A DNA stretch of 64,000 nt from Nematopogon swammerdamellus (taxonomy: Eukaryota > Arthropoda > Insecta > Lepidoptera > Adelidae). The stretch spans positions 2,332,754 through 2,396,753 of the forward strand of contig OX336343.1 in the NCBI GenBank assembly GCA_946902875.1, read 5' to 3'. The notes beneath the pieces are model-generated. The model did no database searches, was not told where the DNA came from, and saw only the letters and a program-made list of their open reading frames with translations. Position numbers and translations under genes: made by a program. How positions within the stretch are numbered: position 1 is the first letter of the stretch; every line of letters starts with the position of its first letter. Below, piece after piece: positions 33,580 to 43,929 of this stretch.

Positions 33580-33830
33580 AAACATTATGGCCGAAATAAT
33601 AACGAATAAATAAGAAGAAGTAAAAAATTTGCGGCGCTCCCTATAGAAGAAACTAAAAAGTGTGTGCACGCCATCTACCGAAAGGAGTATGAAGCACTAA
33701 CTAATCATTAATTCTAACTAATATGAAGCATTTCATAAACACGTCGTAGATGCGTGAGTTGCGCTAACCATGACATGGCGATACGGAACACTCGGTGCGC
33801 GAGTTCGACTCGCACTTGGCCGGTTTTTCT
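33580..33830 (+). repeat. Rep-D copy, 3' half
   Basis: atggccgaaataataacgaa, gcgccatctaccgaaagg-like text, aaccatgacatggcgatacg, and cgcgagttcgactcgcactt then ggccgg. Confidence 0.8.
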
Positions 33831-33944
33831 CTTTATTGTCGGGCGTCTCGTTGGAGCGCTAACAATATTGCCAGTGCCAGCGAGGATCGAGGAGAGGCTC
33901 GCAACGCAACAATAACAACCGCCAGCTAGCACTATCTTGACCAC

Positions 33945-34255
33945 TGGCGCAGTGGTGTGAGCGGTCGCTTCCAATTACGGCGGCGCGGGTTCGGATCCCG
34001 ACCGCACCCTCACCGCCCGACCGAGCGCGCCTCGACCTACCCCTCGGGATTCGTGTGCGAGGTCGAACGCCGAAACGGTCGAAAATATCTATCGACTACA
34101 GTCTCGGGTCCTTCGAGAGGGGCGTGAATGGGCACCTGTCAGGCCGGCATGACATTCGCAACTCCCGCATACGACCGAATGTCCATGGGCGTCGTTAGGC
34201 ACCTTATGGGCGGTTCGGCGCCATATGTCGGTTTTTAAATAAAAACAAATAAATT
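33945..34255 (+). repeat. SINE-C, third tRNA-derived family
   Basis: A head with tggcgcagtggt (33951-33962) as box A and ggttcggatcc (33988-33998) as box B is followed by a GC-rich body (cgaccgagcgcgcctcgacc; gggattcgtgtgcgaggtcg) and an A-rich end (taaataaaaacaaataaa). Seen once in the window, so the limits are approximate. Confidence 0.6.
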
Positions 34256-34302
34256 CCTTGTTGGATAGTACACCATCCATGCTGTCAGCCCATAACCACT
34301 TT

Positions 34303-34797
34303 GTACCGTGTGGGGTCGGTACTTAAAAAGAATAGCCCCACTGCATCTCTCCCCGTCGCATGTCGTAAAAGCTCGCGTAAAAGTCGACTAAGGGATAAGA
34401 AAATTCGTCAGCCTCGGTAGCTCAGTGGCGCGGTTGGTTAGTCAACTGTTATTAAGCAACGCTGAGCGCGGTCAGTGTTTGGATGGGTGACCGCTCGACC
34501 GTTGGAGGCTGACCGTGGTTCGGATTCCACGTTAAACTGCAGGCCCCTTCCCTTCTTACCTTACTAGGTGGTAGGGTTTATCCCGGCCGGGTTGGTACCA
34601 CCGCACTGAACGAAACGTCGGTCGAAACGGCTATGTAAATAGTTCGTGTTTTCCGTCCAGTTTAGTGTAGCCGACATGAAATGAAGGGAAGCACGGAAGC
34701 ACTGACATGGCACCTAGTTCACCCTGTGTTATGGGCTGACATCACGGATGTTGTAGGTGATGTAGCTAACCGTGTCAGGTTCCATAAAAAAAAAAAA
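34303..34797 (+). repeat. SINE-A full-length copy 1 (5' block, tRNA head, body, poly-A)
   Basis: Starts gtaccgtgtggggtcggtac, ctctccccgtcgcatgtcg; the tRNA head has tagctcagtgg (34418-34428) and ggttcggattcc; then the SINE-A body and A-run. Nearly identical to 37925-38416 apart from a 12-bp insertion in the 5' block (ctcgcgtaaaag), an 8-bp duplication (ggaagcac), and a few substitutions. Confidence 0.9.
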
Positions 34798-35195
34798 CTA
34801 GGTGCCATGGCAGTGCTTCCCTTTGGTCGTGCCGGCTACACTTAACTGGAGTAAAAACAGCCGCGGTATCAACCCGGGCGGATTAAACCCTACCACCTAG
34901 TAAGGTAACAAGGGAAGATACTTACAGCTTTATGTGGGATCCGAACCATGGTCAGCCTACAACGATCAGAACGGTCGTCCATTCAAGCTCTGACCGTGCT
35001 CAGGTGTGCCAATTTTTTTTGTTTGTTTTTGTTTTTGTTTTTTTTTATGGAAACTGACACGGTTGGCTACATCACCTACAGCGTCCGTGATGTCAGCCAC
35101 CAAGTAAGATTAGGAGGGAAGGGACCTACAGCCTATATGATGCACGAGCGCCAGTCGACCGATCGCACCACTGAGCTACCGAGGCTGACAAAAGT
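34798..35195 (-). repeat. Two minus SINE-A pieces abutting copy 1
   Basis: 34798-35010 is a minus body plus head remnant (ctaggtgccatggcagtgct ... accgtgctcaggtgtgcc). 35040-35190 is a second minus tail and head with most of the body deleted (ggaaactgacacggttggct ... gatcgcaccactgagctacc). Together with 34303-34797 they form an inverted SINE cluster. Confidence 0.75.
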
Positions 35196-35209
35196 TTCGA
35201 TAGATCCGT

Positions 35210-35425
35210 AGACCCAACGCCCCGGCCCCGGCAGCAACAATCCAATTTACGAAGCGTATTGTGAATGCGCCTCTCATTCTGCTGCAATCTTTATGAACGT
35301 ATCACGTCGGCGGACCTGCGGGGCGGCACACGGCCGCCGTCGTTGTACGTTGTACCACCGCCGCACCGGCCGCCGCCGCGCCGCCCGCCGGCCTGGCCGC
35401 GGCAAGCCTATGCACACGGAGAATT
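35210..35425. other. CpG-rich island, no gene assigned
   Basis: About 200 bp of GC-rich sequence with CCG/GCC runs (about 35330-35402), unlike the surrounding AT-rich DNA. No start codon, splice-bounded frame or repeat family is recognised. It could be a CpG island or a fragment of a GC-rich element such as that at 48898-50322. Confidence 0.4.
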
Positions 35426-35469
35426 CAAGTAGAGAGGAGCACTGATCTAAAGTAGGTATTATAAAAAAA

Positions 35470-35790
35470 ATCTGTTAAGTGCGAGTTTTACTCGCGCACG
35501 GAGGTTTCCGTATCTATCCGTTTTCAATAACCGCTCAATCGGAGAGAAGCCTCAATGAGGTCGATCGCAATTTACGGTGGGGAAATGACAGCACCTCACA
35601 TTGCAATGTATAAAAGGCTATGGTGCCATCTATTATTCAATAGTGTGACTAATCTATTTTATTGTACGTTTCTTGTATGGGGGCCTCCCTTAATTTTTCG
35701 CATTTTCTTATTTTTCTTATTTGTTGTTATATCAGCAGCAGTAACGCATATTCTGTGAAAGTTTCATCTGGCTAACGCCCCTGTCCCTGC
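35470..35790 (-). repeat. Rep-D copy
   Basis: Starts with the complement of the Rep-D end (agtgcgagttttactcgcgc, ggaggtttccgtat), then gccatctattattcaatag, cgtttcttgtatgggggcct and attctgtgaaagtttcatct. Confidence 0.75.
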
Positions 35791-35799
35791 TCCCCATTC

Positions 35800-36250
35800 C
35801 GCTGAGCGCATGACGTCACTATGAGTGGAAGAGGCTTAACTCCACGAGTCACGCGCGACCCAGCGAGTCGTGTGGCGTGGGTGCCTCCTCCGCTACTCCG
35901 CACCTACGGCGACACACATTTCACTAGAAATTAGGGCAAACAGCAACTCCTCTCTACCTATCTCCTCCGTGCACCCGCTTCACACACAGCCAGTCGTAAT
36001 GACCACCCGAGGGTTTTTGTTAGTTATTTTGTTAAACCGCTGGGAATATAGAAATATGCGCCGTTATTTTAACTGTCTGGATAACTTTTGGAATTTCGAA
36101 TGGAGCGCCTGTGGATTATTTTTGGTGATTATAAATTCGTATTCTGTTAAATTGCTCTTTAGGCCGATCTACACTTATTGCCAATGTTTTTGCCAAAGCG
36201 TTTGCCAATACGTTGGCCGGCGTGTAGACGGGGATATTTATAGTGTGTAC
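35800..36250. other. No recognisable gene
   Basis: The open frame at 35870-36277 runs into the MITE at 36254 and has no recognisable motif, so I do not call it. Confidence 0.5.
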
Positions 36251-36253
36251 AGT

Positions 36254-36516
36254 TATAGTATCTGCGCTCCAGTCTGACAATAGCGGTCATTCACCGCTTC
36301 CTCTCAGCACGCACACATGCGCAGAGAGGCGTGTGTATCATAAAATAGTACGAACGGTCAGCGGCCGCCCGGCTACCACAACAAGCGCGACAATAATAGC
36401 GACAGTAATTTCGCTCGATACGCAGAACATAGGGAAGTATCGCTTCCGCAAATACGAGTACATTGGTAGGAAGGGGTGAATGACCGCTATTGTCAGACTG
36501 GAGCGCAGATACTATA
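36254..36516. mobile_element. 263-bp MITE with perfect 42-bp TIRs
   Basis: 36254-36295 and 36475-36516 are exact reverse complements (tatagtatctgcgctcc... outer). The outermost TA of each arm can be read as a TA target duplication, which would fit Tc1/mariner-type elements. Confidence 0.92.
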
Positions 36517-36523
36517 GTGCAAC

Positions 36524-36664
36524 TATAGTATTATCAAAACCTCGTGTCCGGTTGGGCAATAAAGTTATATGGCTTAGGGAAGCGAATCTGCGCACGGCGC
36601 CATGGCGCAAAGCCATAAAACTTTATTGCCCAAACTGACAGGAGGTTTTGATAATACTTATATA
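36524..36664. mobile_element. Short foldback MITE (related to next element)
   Basis: 36524-36573 and 36611-36664 are inverted with several mismatches (tagtattatcaaaacctc; gggcaataaagtt-tatggc). The loop carries ggaagcgaatctgcgcacgg, which is also found in the arms of 36660-36996. Confidence 0.8.
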
Positions 36665-36997
36665 GTAGTATAAAACGGTCCTGGCAGGTCCGGCAATAAA
36701 GTTTTATGACCTAACGAAGTGAATCTGCCCGCAGCGCTTTGTCGATAAAAAGTCACCTCGATCGATAGATCTGATAGGCTGAAAGAACAAATACTACAAG
36801 GCAGTGATATACTACTTGAGTATGTGAAATAGGTACCTATTATAAATAAATAACTTAAGGATATTATTAATAATTCAAATAAATAAAAAAAAACAGTGAA
36901 TAACTTTCTATCGACAGAGAGCCGCGCACAGATTCGCTTCCCTACGTCATAAAAATGTATTGCCCAACCTGCCAGGACCGTTTGATACTACTATAGT
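36660..36997. mobile_element. Foldback MITE with about 85-bp imperfect TIRs
   Basis: Left arm tagtagtataaaacggtcct, aggtccggcaataaagtttt, gaagtgaatctg; right arm is its reverse complement (cagattcgcttccctacg, tattgcccaacctgccagga, tttgatactactata). It shares arm text with the element at 36524, so the two are relatives side by side. Confidence 0.8.
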
Positions 36998-37134
36998 GGA
37001 CCGCTAACTATGTCGCGCGAAGCGGCTTTTAGCACTTAACTGCGGTCACGGCGCGACCGCGCGCGACACAGCGTTCCTTCAACCCGTTCGAGACACTTTG
37101 ACACCTTAAGGGTAGTCTTAAGTGCGGCGCGGTA

Positions 37135-37240
37135 AGCTGGGAGTGTTATTACTAGGAGGTAGTGTTAAAGCCTGTCGCCCTTTAGCACGGCATCGTGTCG
37201 TGTTCTTAGTCGCCTTTTACGACATGCGCGGGGAGAGATG
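37135..37240 (-). repeat. Rep-F fragment
   Basis: Contains cctgtcgccctttagcacgg, catcgtgtcg, agtcgccttttacgacatgc and ggggagagatgtagtgg, the complement of the Rep-F/SINE-A 5' block. Confidence 0.7.
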
Positions 37241-37327
37241 TAGTGGACCTATTGTTTCCTACCTGGGCACACACATTATCATTAATCATTATACACAATA
37301 TTAGAACATATTATATATATACATACG

Positions 37328-37615
37328 GGTGACCGCTCGACCGTTGGAGGCTGACCGTGGTTCGGATTTCACGTAAAACTGTAGGTCCCTTCCCTTCTTA
37401 CCTTACTATTTGGTAGGGCTTATCCCGCTCGGGTTGGTACTACCGCACTGAATGAAACGTCGCGTCGGTCGAAACGGCTATGTAAATATCGTGTTTTCCG
37501 TCCAGTTCAGTGTAGCCGACATGAAATGAAGGGAAGCACTGACGGTACCAGGGTGTTATGGGCTGACATAAATGATGTAGGTAGTTGATATAGCCAACTG
37601 TGTAAGTTTCAATTA
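37328..37615 (+). repeat. SINE-A copy, 5'-truncated in the head
   Basis: Begins gggtgaccgctcgaccgttg, box B-like ggttcggatttc, then the body through ccgtccagttcagtgtagcc and the A-rich end. Confidence 0.85.
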
Positions 37616-37924
37616 AAAAATTAGCCCTTTCGGTCGATATCCGGATCGTGAGTTGAAAGCGGGTAGTTCACGGGTTGCAGGTTGGGTTCTCTACGGAGGA
37701 CAAGATTTACTGAGCCCGCGCGGACCGAATCCGGCCTTCTATACCAGGGGTTCTCAACGTTTTTTACTCTGCGACACATCTCAAGATTTTTTTTAGACTG
37801 GCGACACACTCAATGAAAACACAAGTCTTACAAGTGGGTACGTAAATAATTTTATTACAATTATAGATTTTGGAAGCATACATACGATTAATATCAATTA
37901 TCTAAGTAATACAAGTAATACCGT

Positions 37925-38416
37925 TTTGTACCGTGTGGGGTCGGTACTTAAAAAGAATAGCCCCACTGCATCTCTCCCCGTCGCATGTCGTAAAAGTCGA
38001 CTAAGGGATAAGAAAATTCGTCAGCCTCGGTAGCTCAGTGGCGCGGTTGGTTAGTCAACTGTTATTAAGCAACGCTGAGCGCGGTCAGTGATTTGATGGG
38101 TGACCGCTCGACCGTTGGAGGCTGACCGTGGTTCGGATTCCACGTTAAACTGTAGGTCCCTTCCCTTCTTACTTTACTAGGTGGTAGGGTTTATCCCGGC
38201 CGGGTTGATACCACCGCACTGAACGAAACGTCGGTCGAAACGGCTATGTAAATAGTTCGTGTTTTCCGTCCAGTTTAGTGTAGCCGACATGAAATGAAGG
38301 GAAGCACTGACATGGCACCTAGTTCACCCTGTGTTATGGGCTGACATCACGGATGTTGTAGGTGATGTAGCCAACCGTGTCAGGTTCCATAAAAAAAAAA
38401 AAAAAAAAAAAAAAAA
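37925..38416 (+). repeat. SINE-A full-length copy 2
   Basis: Same structure and almost the same text as 34303-34797, 3.6 kb away; poly(A) of about 28. The flanks are unrelated apart from a shared few bases (tttgtaccg), which argues for two insertions of a young subfamily rather than a segmental duplication. Confidence 0.9.
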
Positions 38417-39004
38417 TAGTTTGAACACTAAACATTAGGCTGCTGAGTAGATCCTAATGTGATACTTGAGCCTGATGACCTTTACACAGATCTTCTATAC
38501 GTGGACGAATTTTGGATAAACAGACTCACTGTCCACATTGAGCAGTCTTGATCTGTTTTTGTTGAATTTGATGTTTTTCAGTGCGGAAGGGCAACATTTT
38601 TTAATTTTTAGAAATTCTCGCGATACACCTAACACATGCTCACTGCGACACCTGACACACTGGTTGAGAATGGCTGTTCTATACAATATTGGAGGAGAAT
38701 TTGGTATTCAATAGAAAACATTGCCATCTAGCGGCAAACTAATGCAACGCTTTGTGAAGTAGTATCACAGTATATATATGGCTAAAGCAGTATGGAAACT
38801 ACGTACAAAACGATCGAAACGACGCACTCACACACACGCACGCCTCAATAAGGCCCCGAAGCGAATGTCGCAAACAATCAGTCGCGGGTGCCGGCCGCGT
38901 CCGAGTGGTCGTGTTTGTTTTTGTTGCATGCGCCACGGACAGTCCGCGATCTTTTAGAATGCAAAAAAATGGTTACAAACGTTTTTCGACTGTTGTCACT
39001 TTAT

Positions 39005-40305
39005 ATTAACTTTTGACAAATGTTGACAACTTTTGTCAACTTTTCTCATCTTTTGCCAACTTCTGTCACATTTTGTCAACTTTTATCGACTGTTGTCAAC
39101 TCTTGTCAACTTTTCTTATCTTTTGCCAACTTCTGTCACCTTTTGTCAACTTTTATCGACTGTTGTCAACTCTTGTCAAGTTTTGTAAACTTTTGAGAAC
39201 TTTTGTCAACTCTCGGTAACTTATGTCAACTCTTGTCAACTTTTGTCAACTTTTCTCATCTCTTGCCAACTTCTGTCACCTTTTGTCAACTTTTATCGAC
39301 TGTTGTCAACTCTTGTCAAGTTTTGTAAACTTTTGAGAACTTTTGCCAATTCTCGGTAACTTATGTCAACTCTTGTCAACTTTTGTCAACTTTTCTTATC
39401 TTTTGCCAACTTCTGTCATCTTTTGTCAACTTTTATCGACTGTTGTCAACTCTTGTCAAGTTTGTAAACTTTTGAGAACTTTTGTCAACTGTCGGTAACT
39501 TATGTCAACTTTTGTCAACTTTTCTCCTCTTTTGCCAACTTCTGTCACCTTTTTTCAACTTTTATCGACTGTTGTCAAGTTTTGTAAACTTTTGAGAACT
39601 TTTGCCAACTCTCGGTAACTTATGTCAACTCTTGTCAACTTTTGTCAACTTTTCTTATCTTTGCCCACTTCTGTCACCTTTTGTCAACCTTTATCGACTG
39701 TTGTCAACTCTTGTCAATGTTTGTCAACCTTGGTCAACTTTTGTCAACTTTCGTCAATATTTGTCAACTTTTGTCATCTTTTGTCAACTTTTATCGACTG
39801 TTGTCAACTCTTGTCAATGTTTGTCAACCTTGGTCAACTTTTGTCAACTTTCGTCAACATTTGTCAACTTTTGTCATCTTTTGTCAACTTTTATCTACTG
39901 TTGTCAACTCTTGTCAATGTTTGTTAACCTTTGTCGGCTTTTGTCTACTTTTGTCATCTTTTGTCAACTTTTATCGACCTGTGTCAACTTTTATCGACTG
40001 TTGTCAACTCGTGTCAATGTCAACGTAACCTTGGTCAACTTTTGTCAACTTTCGTCAATATTTGTCATCTTTGTCAACTTTTATCGACTGTTGTCAACTG
40101 TTGTGGTTGTTTGTCAACCTTAGTCAACTTTCGTCAACATTTTGTCATCTTTTGTCAACTTTTGTATACTTTTCTCGACTTTTGTGAACTTATAGCCACT
40201 TTCGTCATCTTTTGTCAACTTTTACAAACTTCTCTCAGCTTTTATCATATTTTAACCACTGTTGTCAACTTTTGTCACTATTATGAACTTTTGTCAGCTT
40301 TCGTT
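39005..40305. repeat. 10-bp periodic array (GTCAACTTTT), left arm
   Basis: Basic unit gtcaactttt with variants (gtcatctttt, atcgactgtt, gtcaactctt). Higher-order units are marked by ttttatcgac: spacing is 70 then about 140 bp at 39081-39561, and 100 bp at 39681, 39781 and 39881. The protein-like frames (CQLLSTFVNF type) are only the translated repeat. Confidence 0.95.
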
Positions 40306-40309
40306 AACA

Positions 40310-41228
40310 AGGAGTTGACAAAAGTTGACAAGAGTTTACATAAGTTGACTAAAGTTGACAAGAGTTAACGAAAGTTGACAAACTGGACAAAAGATGGGAA
40401 AAGTTGACGAAAGTTGACAAACGTTTACAAAATATGAAAAAAGTTGACAATACTTAGTTGAGATTATTTAACAATAGTTGACGAAAGTTGACAAACGTTG
40501 ACAAGAGTTGACAAAAGTTCACGAAAGCTGACAAAAGTTCATAAAAGTGACAGAACTTGGCAAAAGTTGACAATAGTGGTTAAAAGTTGACAGAAGTTAG
40601 TAAAGTTGACAAAAGATGACGAAAGTTGACAAAGGTTGACGGAAGCTGGCCTAGGTTCATAAAAGTGTCAGAAGTTAGCAAAAGTTGACAAACATTTCCG
40701 AAAGTTGACAACAGTCGTTAAAATTTTACAAAAGCTGATAGAAGTTGGCAAAAATTGACAAAAGATGACGAAAGTGGCTATAAGTTAACAAAAGTCGACA
40801 AAAGCCATAAAAGTAGACAAACGTTGACGAAAGTTGACAAAAGTTGACAAAAGTTGACGAAAGTTGACAAAAGTTGACCAAGGTTGACAAAGATTGACAA
40901 GAGTTGACAACAGTCGATAAAAGTTGACAAAAGATGACAAATGTTGACGAAAGTTGACAAAAGTTGACCAATGTTGACAAACATTGACAAGAGTTGACAA
41001 CAGTCGATGAAAGTTGACAAAAGATGACAAATGTTGACGAAAGCTGACAAAAGTTTACCAAGGTTGACAAACATTGACAAGACTTGACAACAATCGATAA
41101 AAGTTGACAAAAGATGACTGAAATTGGCGAAAGATGAGAAAAGTTGACAAACATTTACAATGGTTGACAAGAGCTGACAAAAGTTGCAAACAATTTACAA
41201 AAGTTAATAAAAGTTGACAAAAGTCGAG
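40310..41228. repeat. 10-bp periodic array (AAAAGTTGAC), right arm
   Basis: Reverse-complement orientation of the left array, with the same higher-order blocks (gttgacaacagtcgataaaa at about 40904, 40994 with a variant, and 41084). The turn-over point is around 40306-40312 (ttaacaaggagttgaca). The two arms could pair over most of their length. Confidence 0.95.
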
Positions 41229-41474
41229 TAAAGTTATATCAATTCATATTTATAGCAACCACGTTTTGAACTTATTATTGATGATTGATTATATTGATTA
41301 TTTGATCATTACATTACAGAACCTAAATAAATGTTTTAATGAATAATAATTTTACAATTTTACAAAAAAATTTGATTGACATCCCTAACGCTCCAATGGA
41401 GCGTAGGTACTTATTTTAACAAATAGGCCTAGTTTCCATACTGCTTTAGCCATATATATGCTGTGGTAGTATGC

Positions 41475-42540
41475 TGGGCAAGGACCGCGCTGTCACAGCG
41501 CTGTTGAAGTGAAGGATAACCTAGACTAGAGTACCTATTACCAACGAACGTTCGGCGAACGGTCGTCGGTCCGCATCGGCGATTTGTTAATATTTTTGAA
41601 AATATTTGATATACGTGGACTTATTTGTGATATGTGACGCCGTTATCCTTGTTACTGTTCCCGGTAAGATTTTTACAGTGTCGCAAGGGACACGTAGGCC
41701 TTATATTTGTAGAGCTCGCCGAGCGTGCGAGCGTGCGACTGACAGACCGTCAACTCGAGATCCACCGTTTGGCTTATGTCAGCAGGAACCGAACGAGCGT
41801 ATTTGATGTGAAGTCTATTACGCAGTATAAGTCAATGGCCGTGAGTGTGTGACAGATCCGGGCGGATGCGGCCCGCGGGCCCCAGTTCGAAGGCTGCTGT
41901 TCTAGTCCATACAAAAATGAGGTACTTCGAAGGTCGGTAAAATATTTTCAAATGTCACATTGTCTGTCGATTTTTTTTCTACATCAATTCGGTCACCTTT
42001 CTGCTATCCGCTCGCGTCAAGGTCGTTTTGAAATCTAAGTACTAAACGGACTCAATTCAAATGGCCTGTATTACAACAATGACCTCCAAGTACTCGACTT
42101 CGTCGTCTCGTGCATATTAAATAATATTTTAATATCGTACATACGAACGGCTGAGTTATTGGAGTGAATGTAACTCCCCAGCCTTTTGTTACGCAACTGA
42201 TACTGTCTAACCGCAGTTGTGTGGCCGACACAAATGAGACAGTTTTAGATTGATGGCTATTGTCATGTGTGTGTATTGAAGCACTGATCTATAGTACTAG
42301 ATGGTTCTTTCTCAAAATAAAAATCGGGGTGTGGCTGTGTCGTGGAAACGGCCGTGTGTTTTACGTGAATACGTGTACGTATTCTTTGATCCTTTACCTA
42401 TCGAGTGGTGTAAATAAATTTTGGATGTAGATGATAGATATGAAGCTACAACACCAAACCCTATCCCCCGATTTTGTTATCATCAGTTTTCTGGATTGGC
42501 TCCCACTATGGAAGCAAATTTAAAGACGTATTCACATAAA
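41475..42540. other. No recognisable gene
   Basis: Mixed-composition DNA. An open frame at 41606-41852 has no recognisable motif. No repeat family is recognised. Confidence 0.5.
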
Positions 42541-42544
42541 AAAA

Positions 42545-42665
42545 AAAACATTACAAATAAAACAAAACCCCGAACCCTTAGGACCGCTAAGTAAACTCCC
42601 GCGCAGCTCTGAGTTTTTATATTTTATTTACTTAGCGGTCCACCGACTCTTGAAGTTGAAAATAA
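42545..42665. mobile_element. Rep-G partial copy
   Basis: aaaaccccgaacccttagga, ccgctaagtaaactcccgcg, ctctgagtttttatatttta and ttacttagcggtccaccgac: the loop and inner arms of Rep-G in reversed loop orientation. Confidence 0.8.
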
Positions 42666-43064
42666 ATTCAATGGAACACAATTTGTCCGTCATTTTGCAT
42701 TCCGTTTACAATTTTTTTTAATTGTTAAATCATTTCATCTGACAACAGCCACGTTATTTGATTCGCACAGTAGACGCAGGTCCCTAGGGAAATATTTATT
42801 TCAGGTGATGTCTTCGCCCGCTTCAGAATAGTGGAATGATTGGCGGACCACGTCAATACTAGAAGACAATTTGACAGATAGAGCTGTGAAGCCGCAGGGA
42901 ATTGAGTGTCCTCAGGCCTTTTAGATGCGAATGTTGTGTTAGGACATTTTGCTAAGAGTGTGCCGTGTGTGATTTGGCGATAAGTAGTAGGTTTAGGTCA
43001 CACCCTCTCTCGTACACACAAGAAAAGATAGTTTATTGAATAAATATAAGGGATTTTGACATAA

Positions 43065-43290
43065 TACAATCAATCATTATCAATACTAGTAATAAATCTG
43101 CACCTAAGGGATTGTCATGGAGTAAGTTCCTTTGTTTTATGAGATACTGCGTTTGTAGACTCTATGTGTGATACCAAAACTAAATTGACGATTTTTAGAA
43201 ATCTTTTCTGTATGTATATTCCAGGTTCCTCCATAACTCTTAAACCTATCATCCGAATTTGATGAAACTTAGTAAAATCAAATTTAACTA
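43065..43290 (-). repeat. Rep-E partial copy
   Basis: ggattgtcatggagtaagtt, gagatactgcgtttgtagac, gatttttagaaatcttttct, ctcttaaacctatcatccga in order. Confidence 0.8.
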
Positions 43291-43319
43291 TACACAAGAC
43301 ACTTTCTGCAAGTACTTTT

Positions 43320-43525
43320 GTAAATTACAGCACAACACCGACCACCACATTTAGCAAAATATTAGGACAATAAAACAGCAAGTAAGGCACGAAGACCCAC
43401 CTGATATGACTCGGTGGAAGGACCGTGCCGCGGTGAGAGTTGGCTAGCCTGCCGTCCTTATGCACGGCATCTTGTCCTCATCACTTAGTCGCCTTTTACG
43501 AAATGCACGGTGAGAGATGCAATAT
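43320..43525 (-). repeat. Rep-F copy, partial
   Basis: aattacagcacaacaccgac, caaaatattaggacaa, cctgatatgactcggtggaa, ccgcggtgagagttgg, cacggcatcttgtcctcatc, agtcgccttttacgaaatgc. Confidence 0.82.
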
Positions 43526-43794
43526 ATGAAATAAAATTTAATGAAGAGAAATTCCCACTAAGCCACAAGCTCCTCCCCCTATACAAACATAATAAATGAC
43601 CCCCTCGCCGTGCGTAAATGCTAGCAGATCCCAATGATTTATGTAAATTGTAATAACCCAGCATCCCCATCTCCCAGTTATTAGGTTTGAATACAAACAA
43701 TTGAATTGGGATTACGAGAGTTGGGTTTCAATTATTTCTGTGCGGGCCGCGGGAGATATACACATGGAATCGCCATGGTACCTACCGCGGTTCG

Positions 43795-43925
43795 GCTTCT
43801 CTTGCGAGAGGTCCGAGGTTCGAATCCAACTGGCGTGTAACAATGAGTTTTTTTTATTTGAAAAAAAATTACGTGCATACCTTCATCCGCTGCTCCATGG
43901 TTCGTTTTCCTGTAATGTAGGTAAG
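43795..43925 (+). repeat. SINE-B head fragment
   Basis: ttctcttgcgagaggtccga then box B ggttcgaatcc (43816-43826), ctggcgtgta and acgtgcataccttcatccgc. Box A is lost. Confidence 0.75.
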
Positions 43926-43929
43926 ATAA

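Larger units (their letters stand above)
38766..41465. mobile_element. 2.7-kb foldback element, 35-bp TIRs, 7-bp target duplication
   Basis: The ends 38766-38800 and 41431-41465 are reverse complements with one mismatch over 35 bases (outer cacag, inner tatggaaact). Immediately outside, GTAGTAT stands at 38759-38765 and again at 41466-41472. Inside are about 200 bp of unique sequence on each side and, between them, two opposed 10-bp-periodic arrays (39005-40305 and 40310-41228). No transposase frame is present; the long frames within are repeat translations. The element is therefore non-autonomous. Long array-bearing inverted arms and a 7-bp GTAnTAy-like duplication recall Galileo-type foldback transposons of the P superfamily, but I infer this from structure only. 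Confidence 0.88.

Noticed and set aside
34418..34520. tRNA-like sequence with good box A and box B (also at 31635, 38033, 44961)
   Set aside because: The same heads are repeated in many copies followed by SINE bodies and poly(A); the acceptor stem and anticodon arm are not convincing. SINE heads, not tRNA genes.
39013..41170. Several long open frames (up to 173 codons) rich in Leu, Ser, Thr, Phe, Val and Asn
   Set aside because: They are translations of the 10-bp array; because 10 bp rotates through all frames, every frame stays open. No gene.
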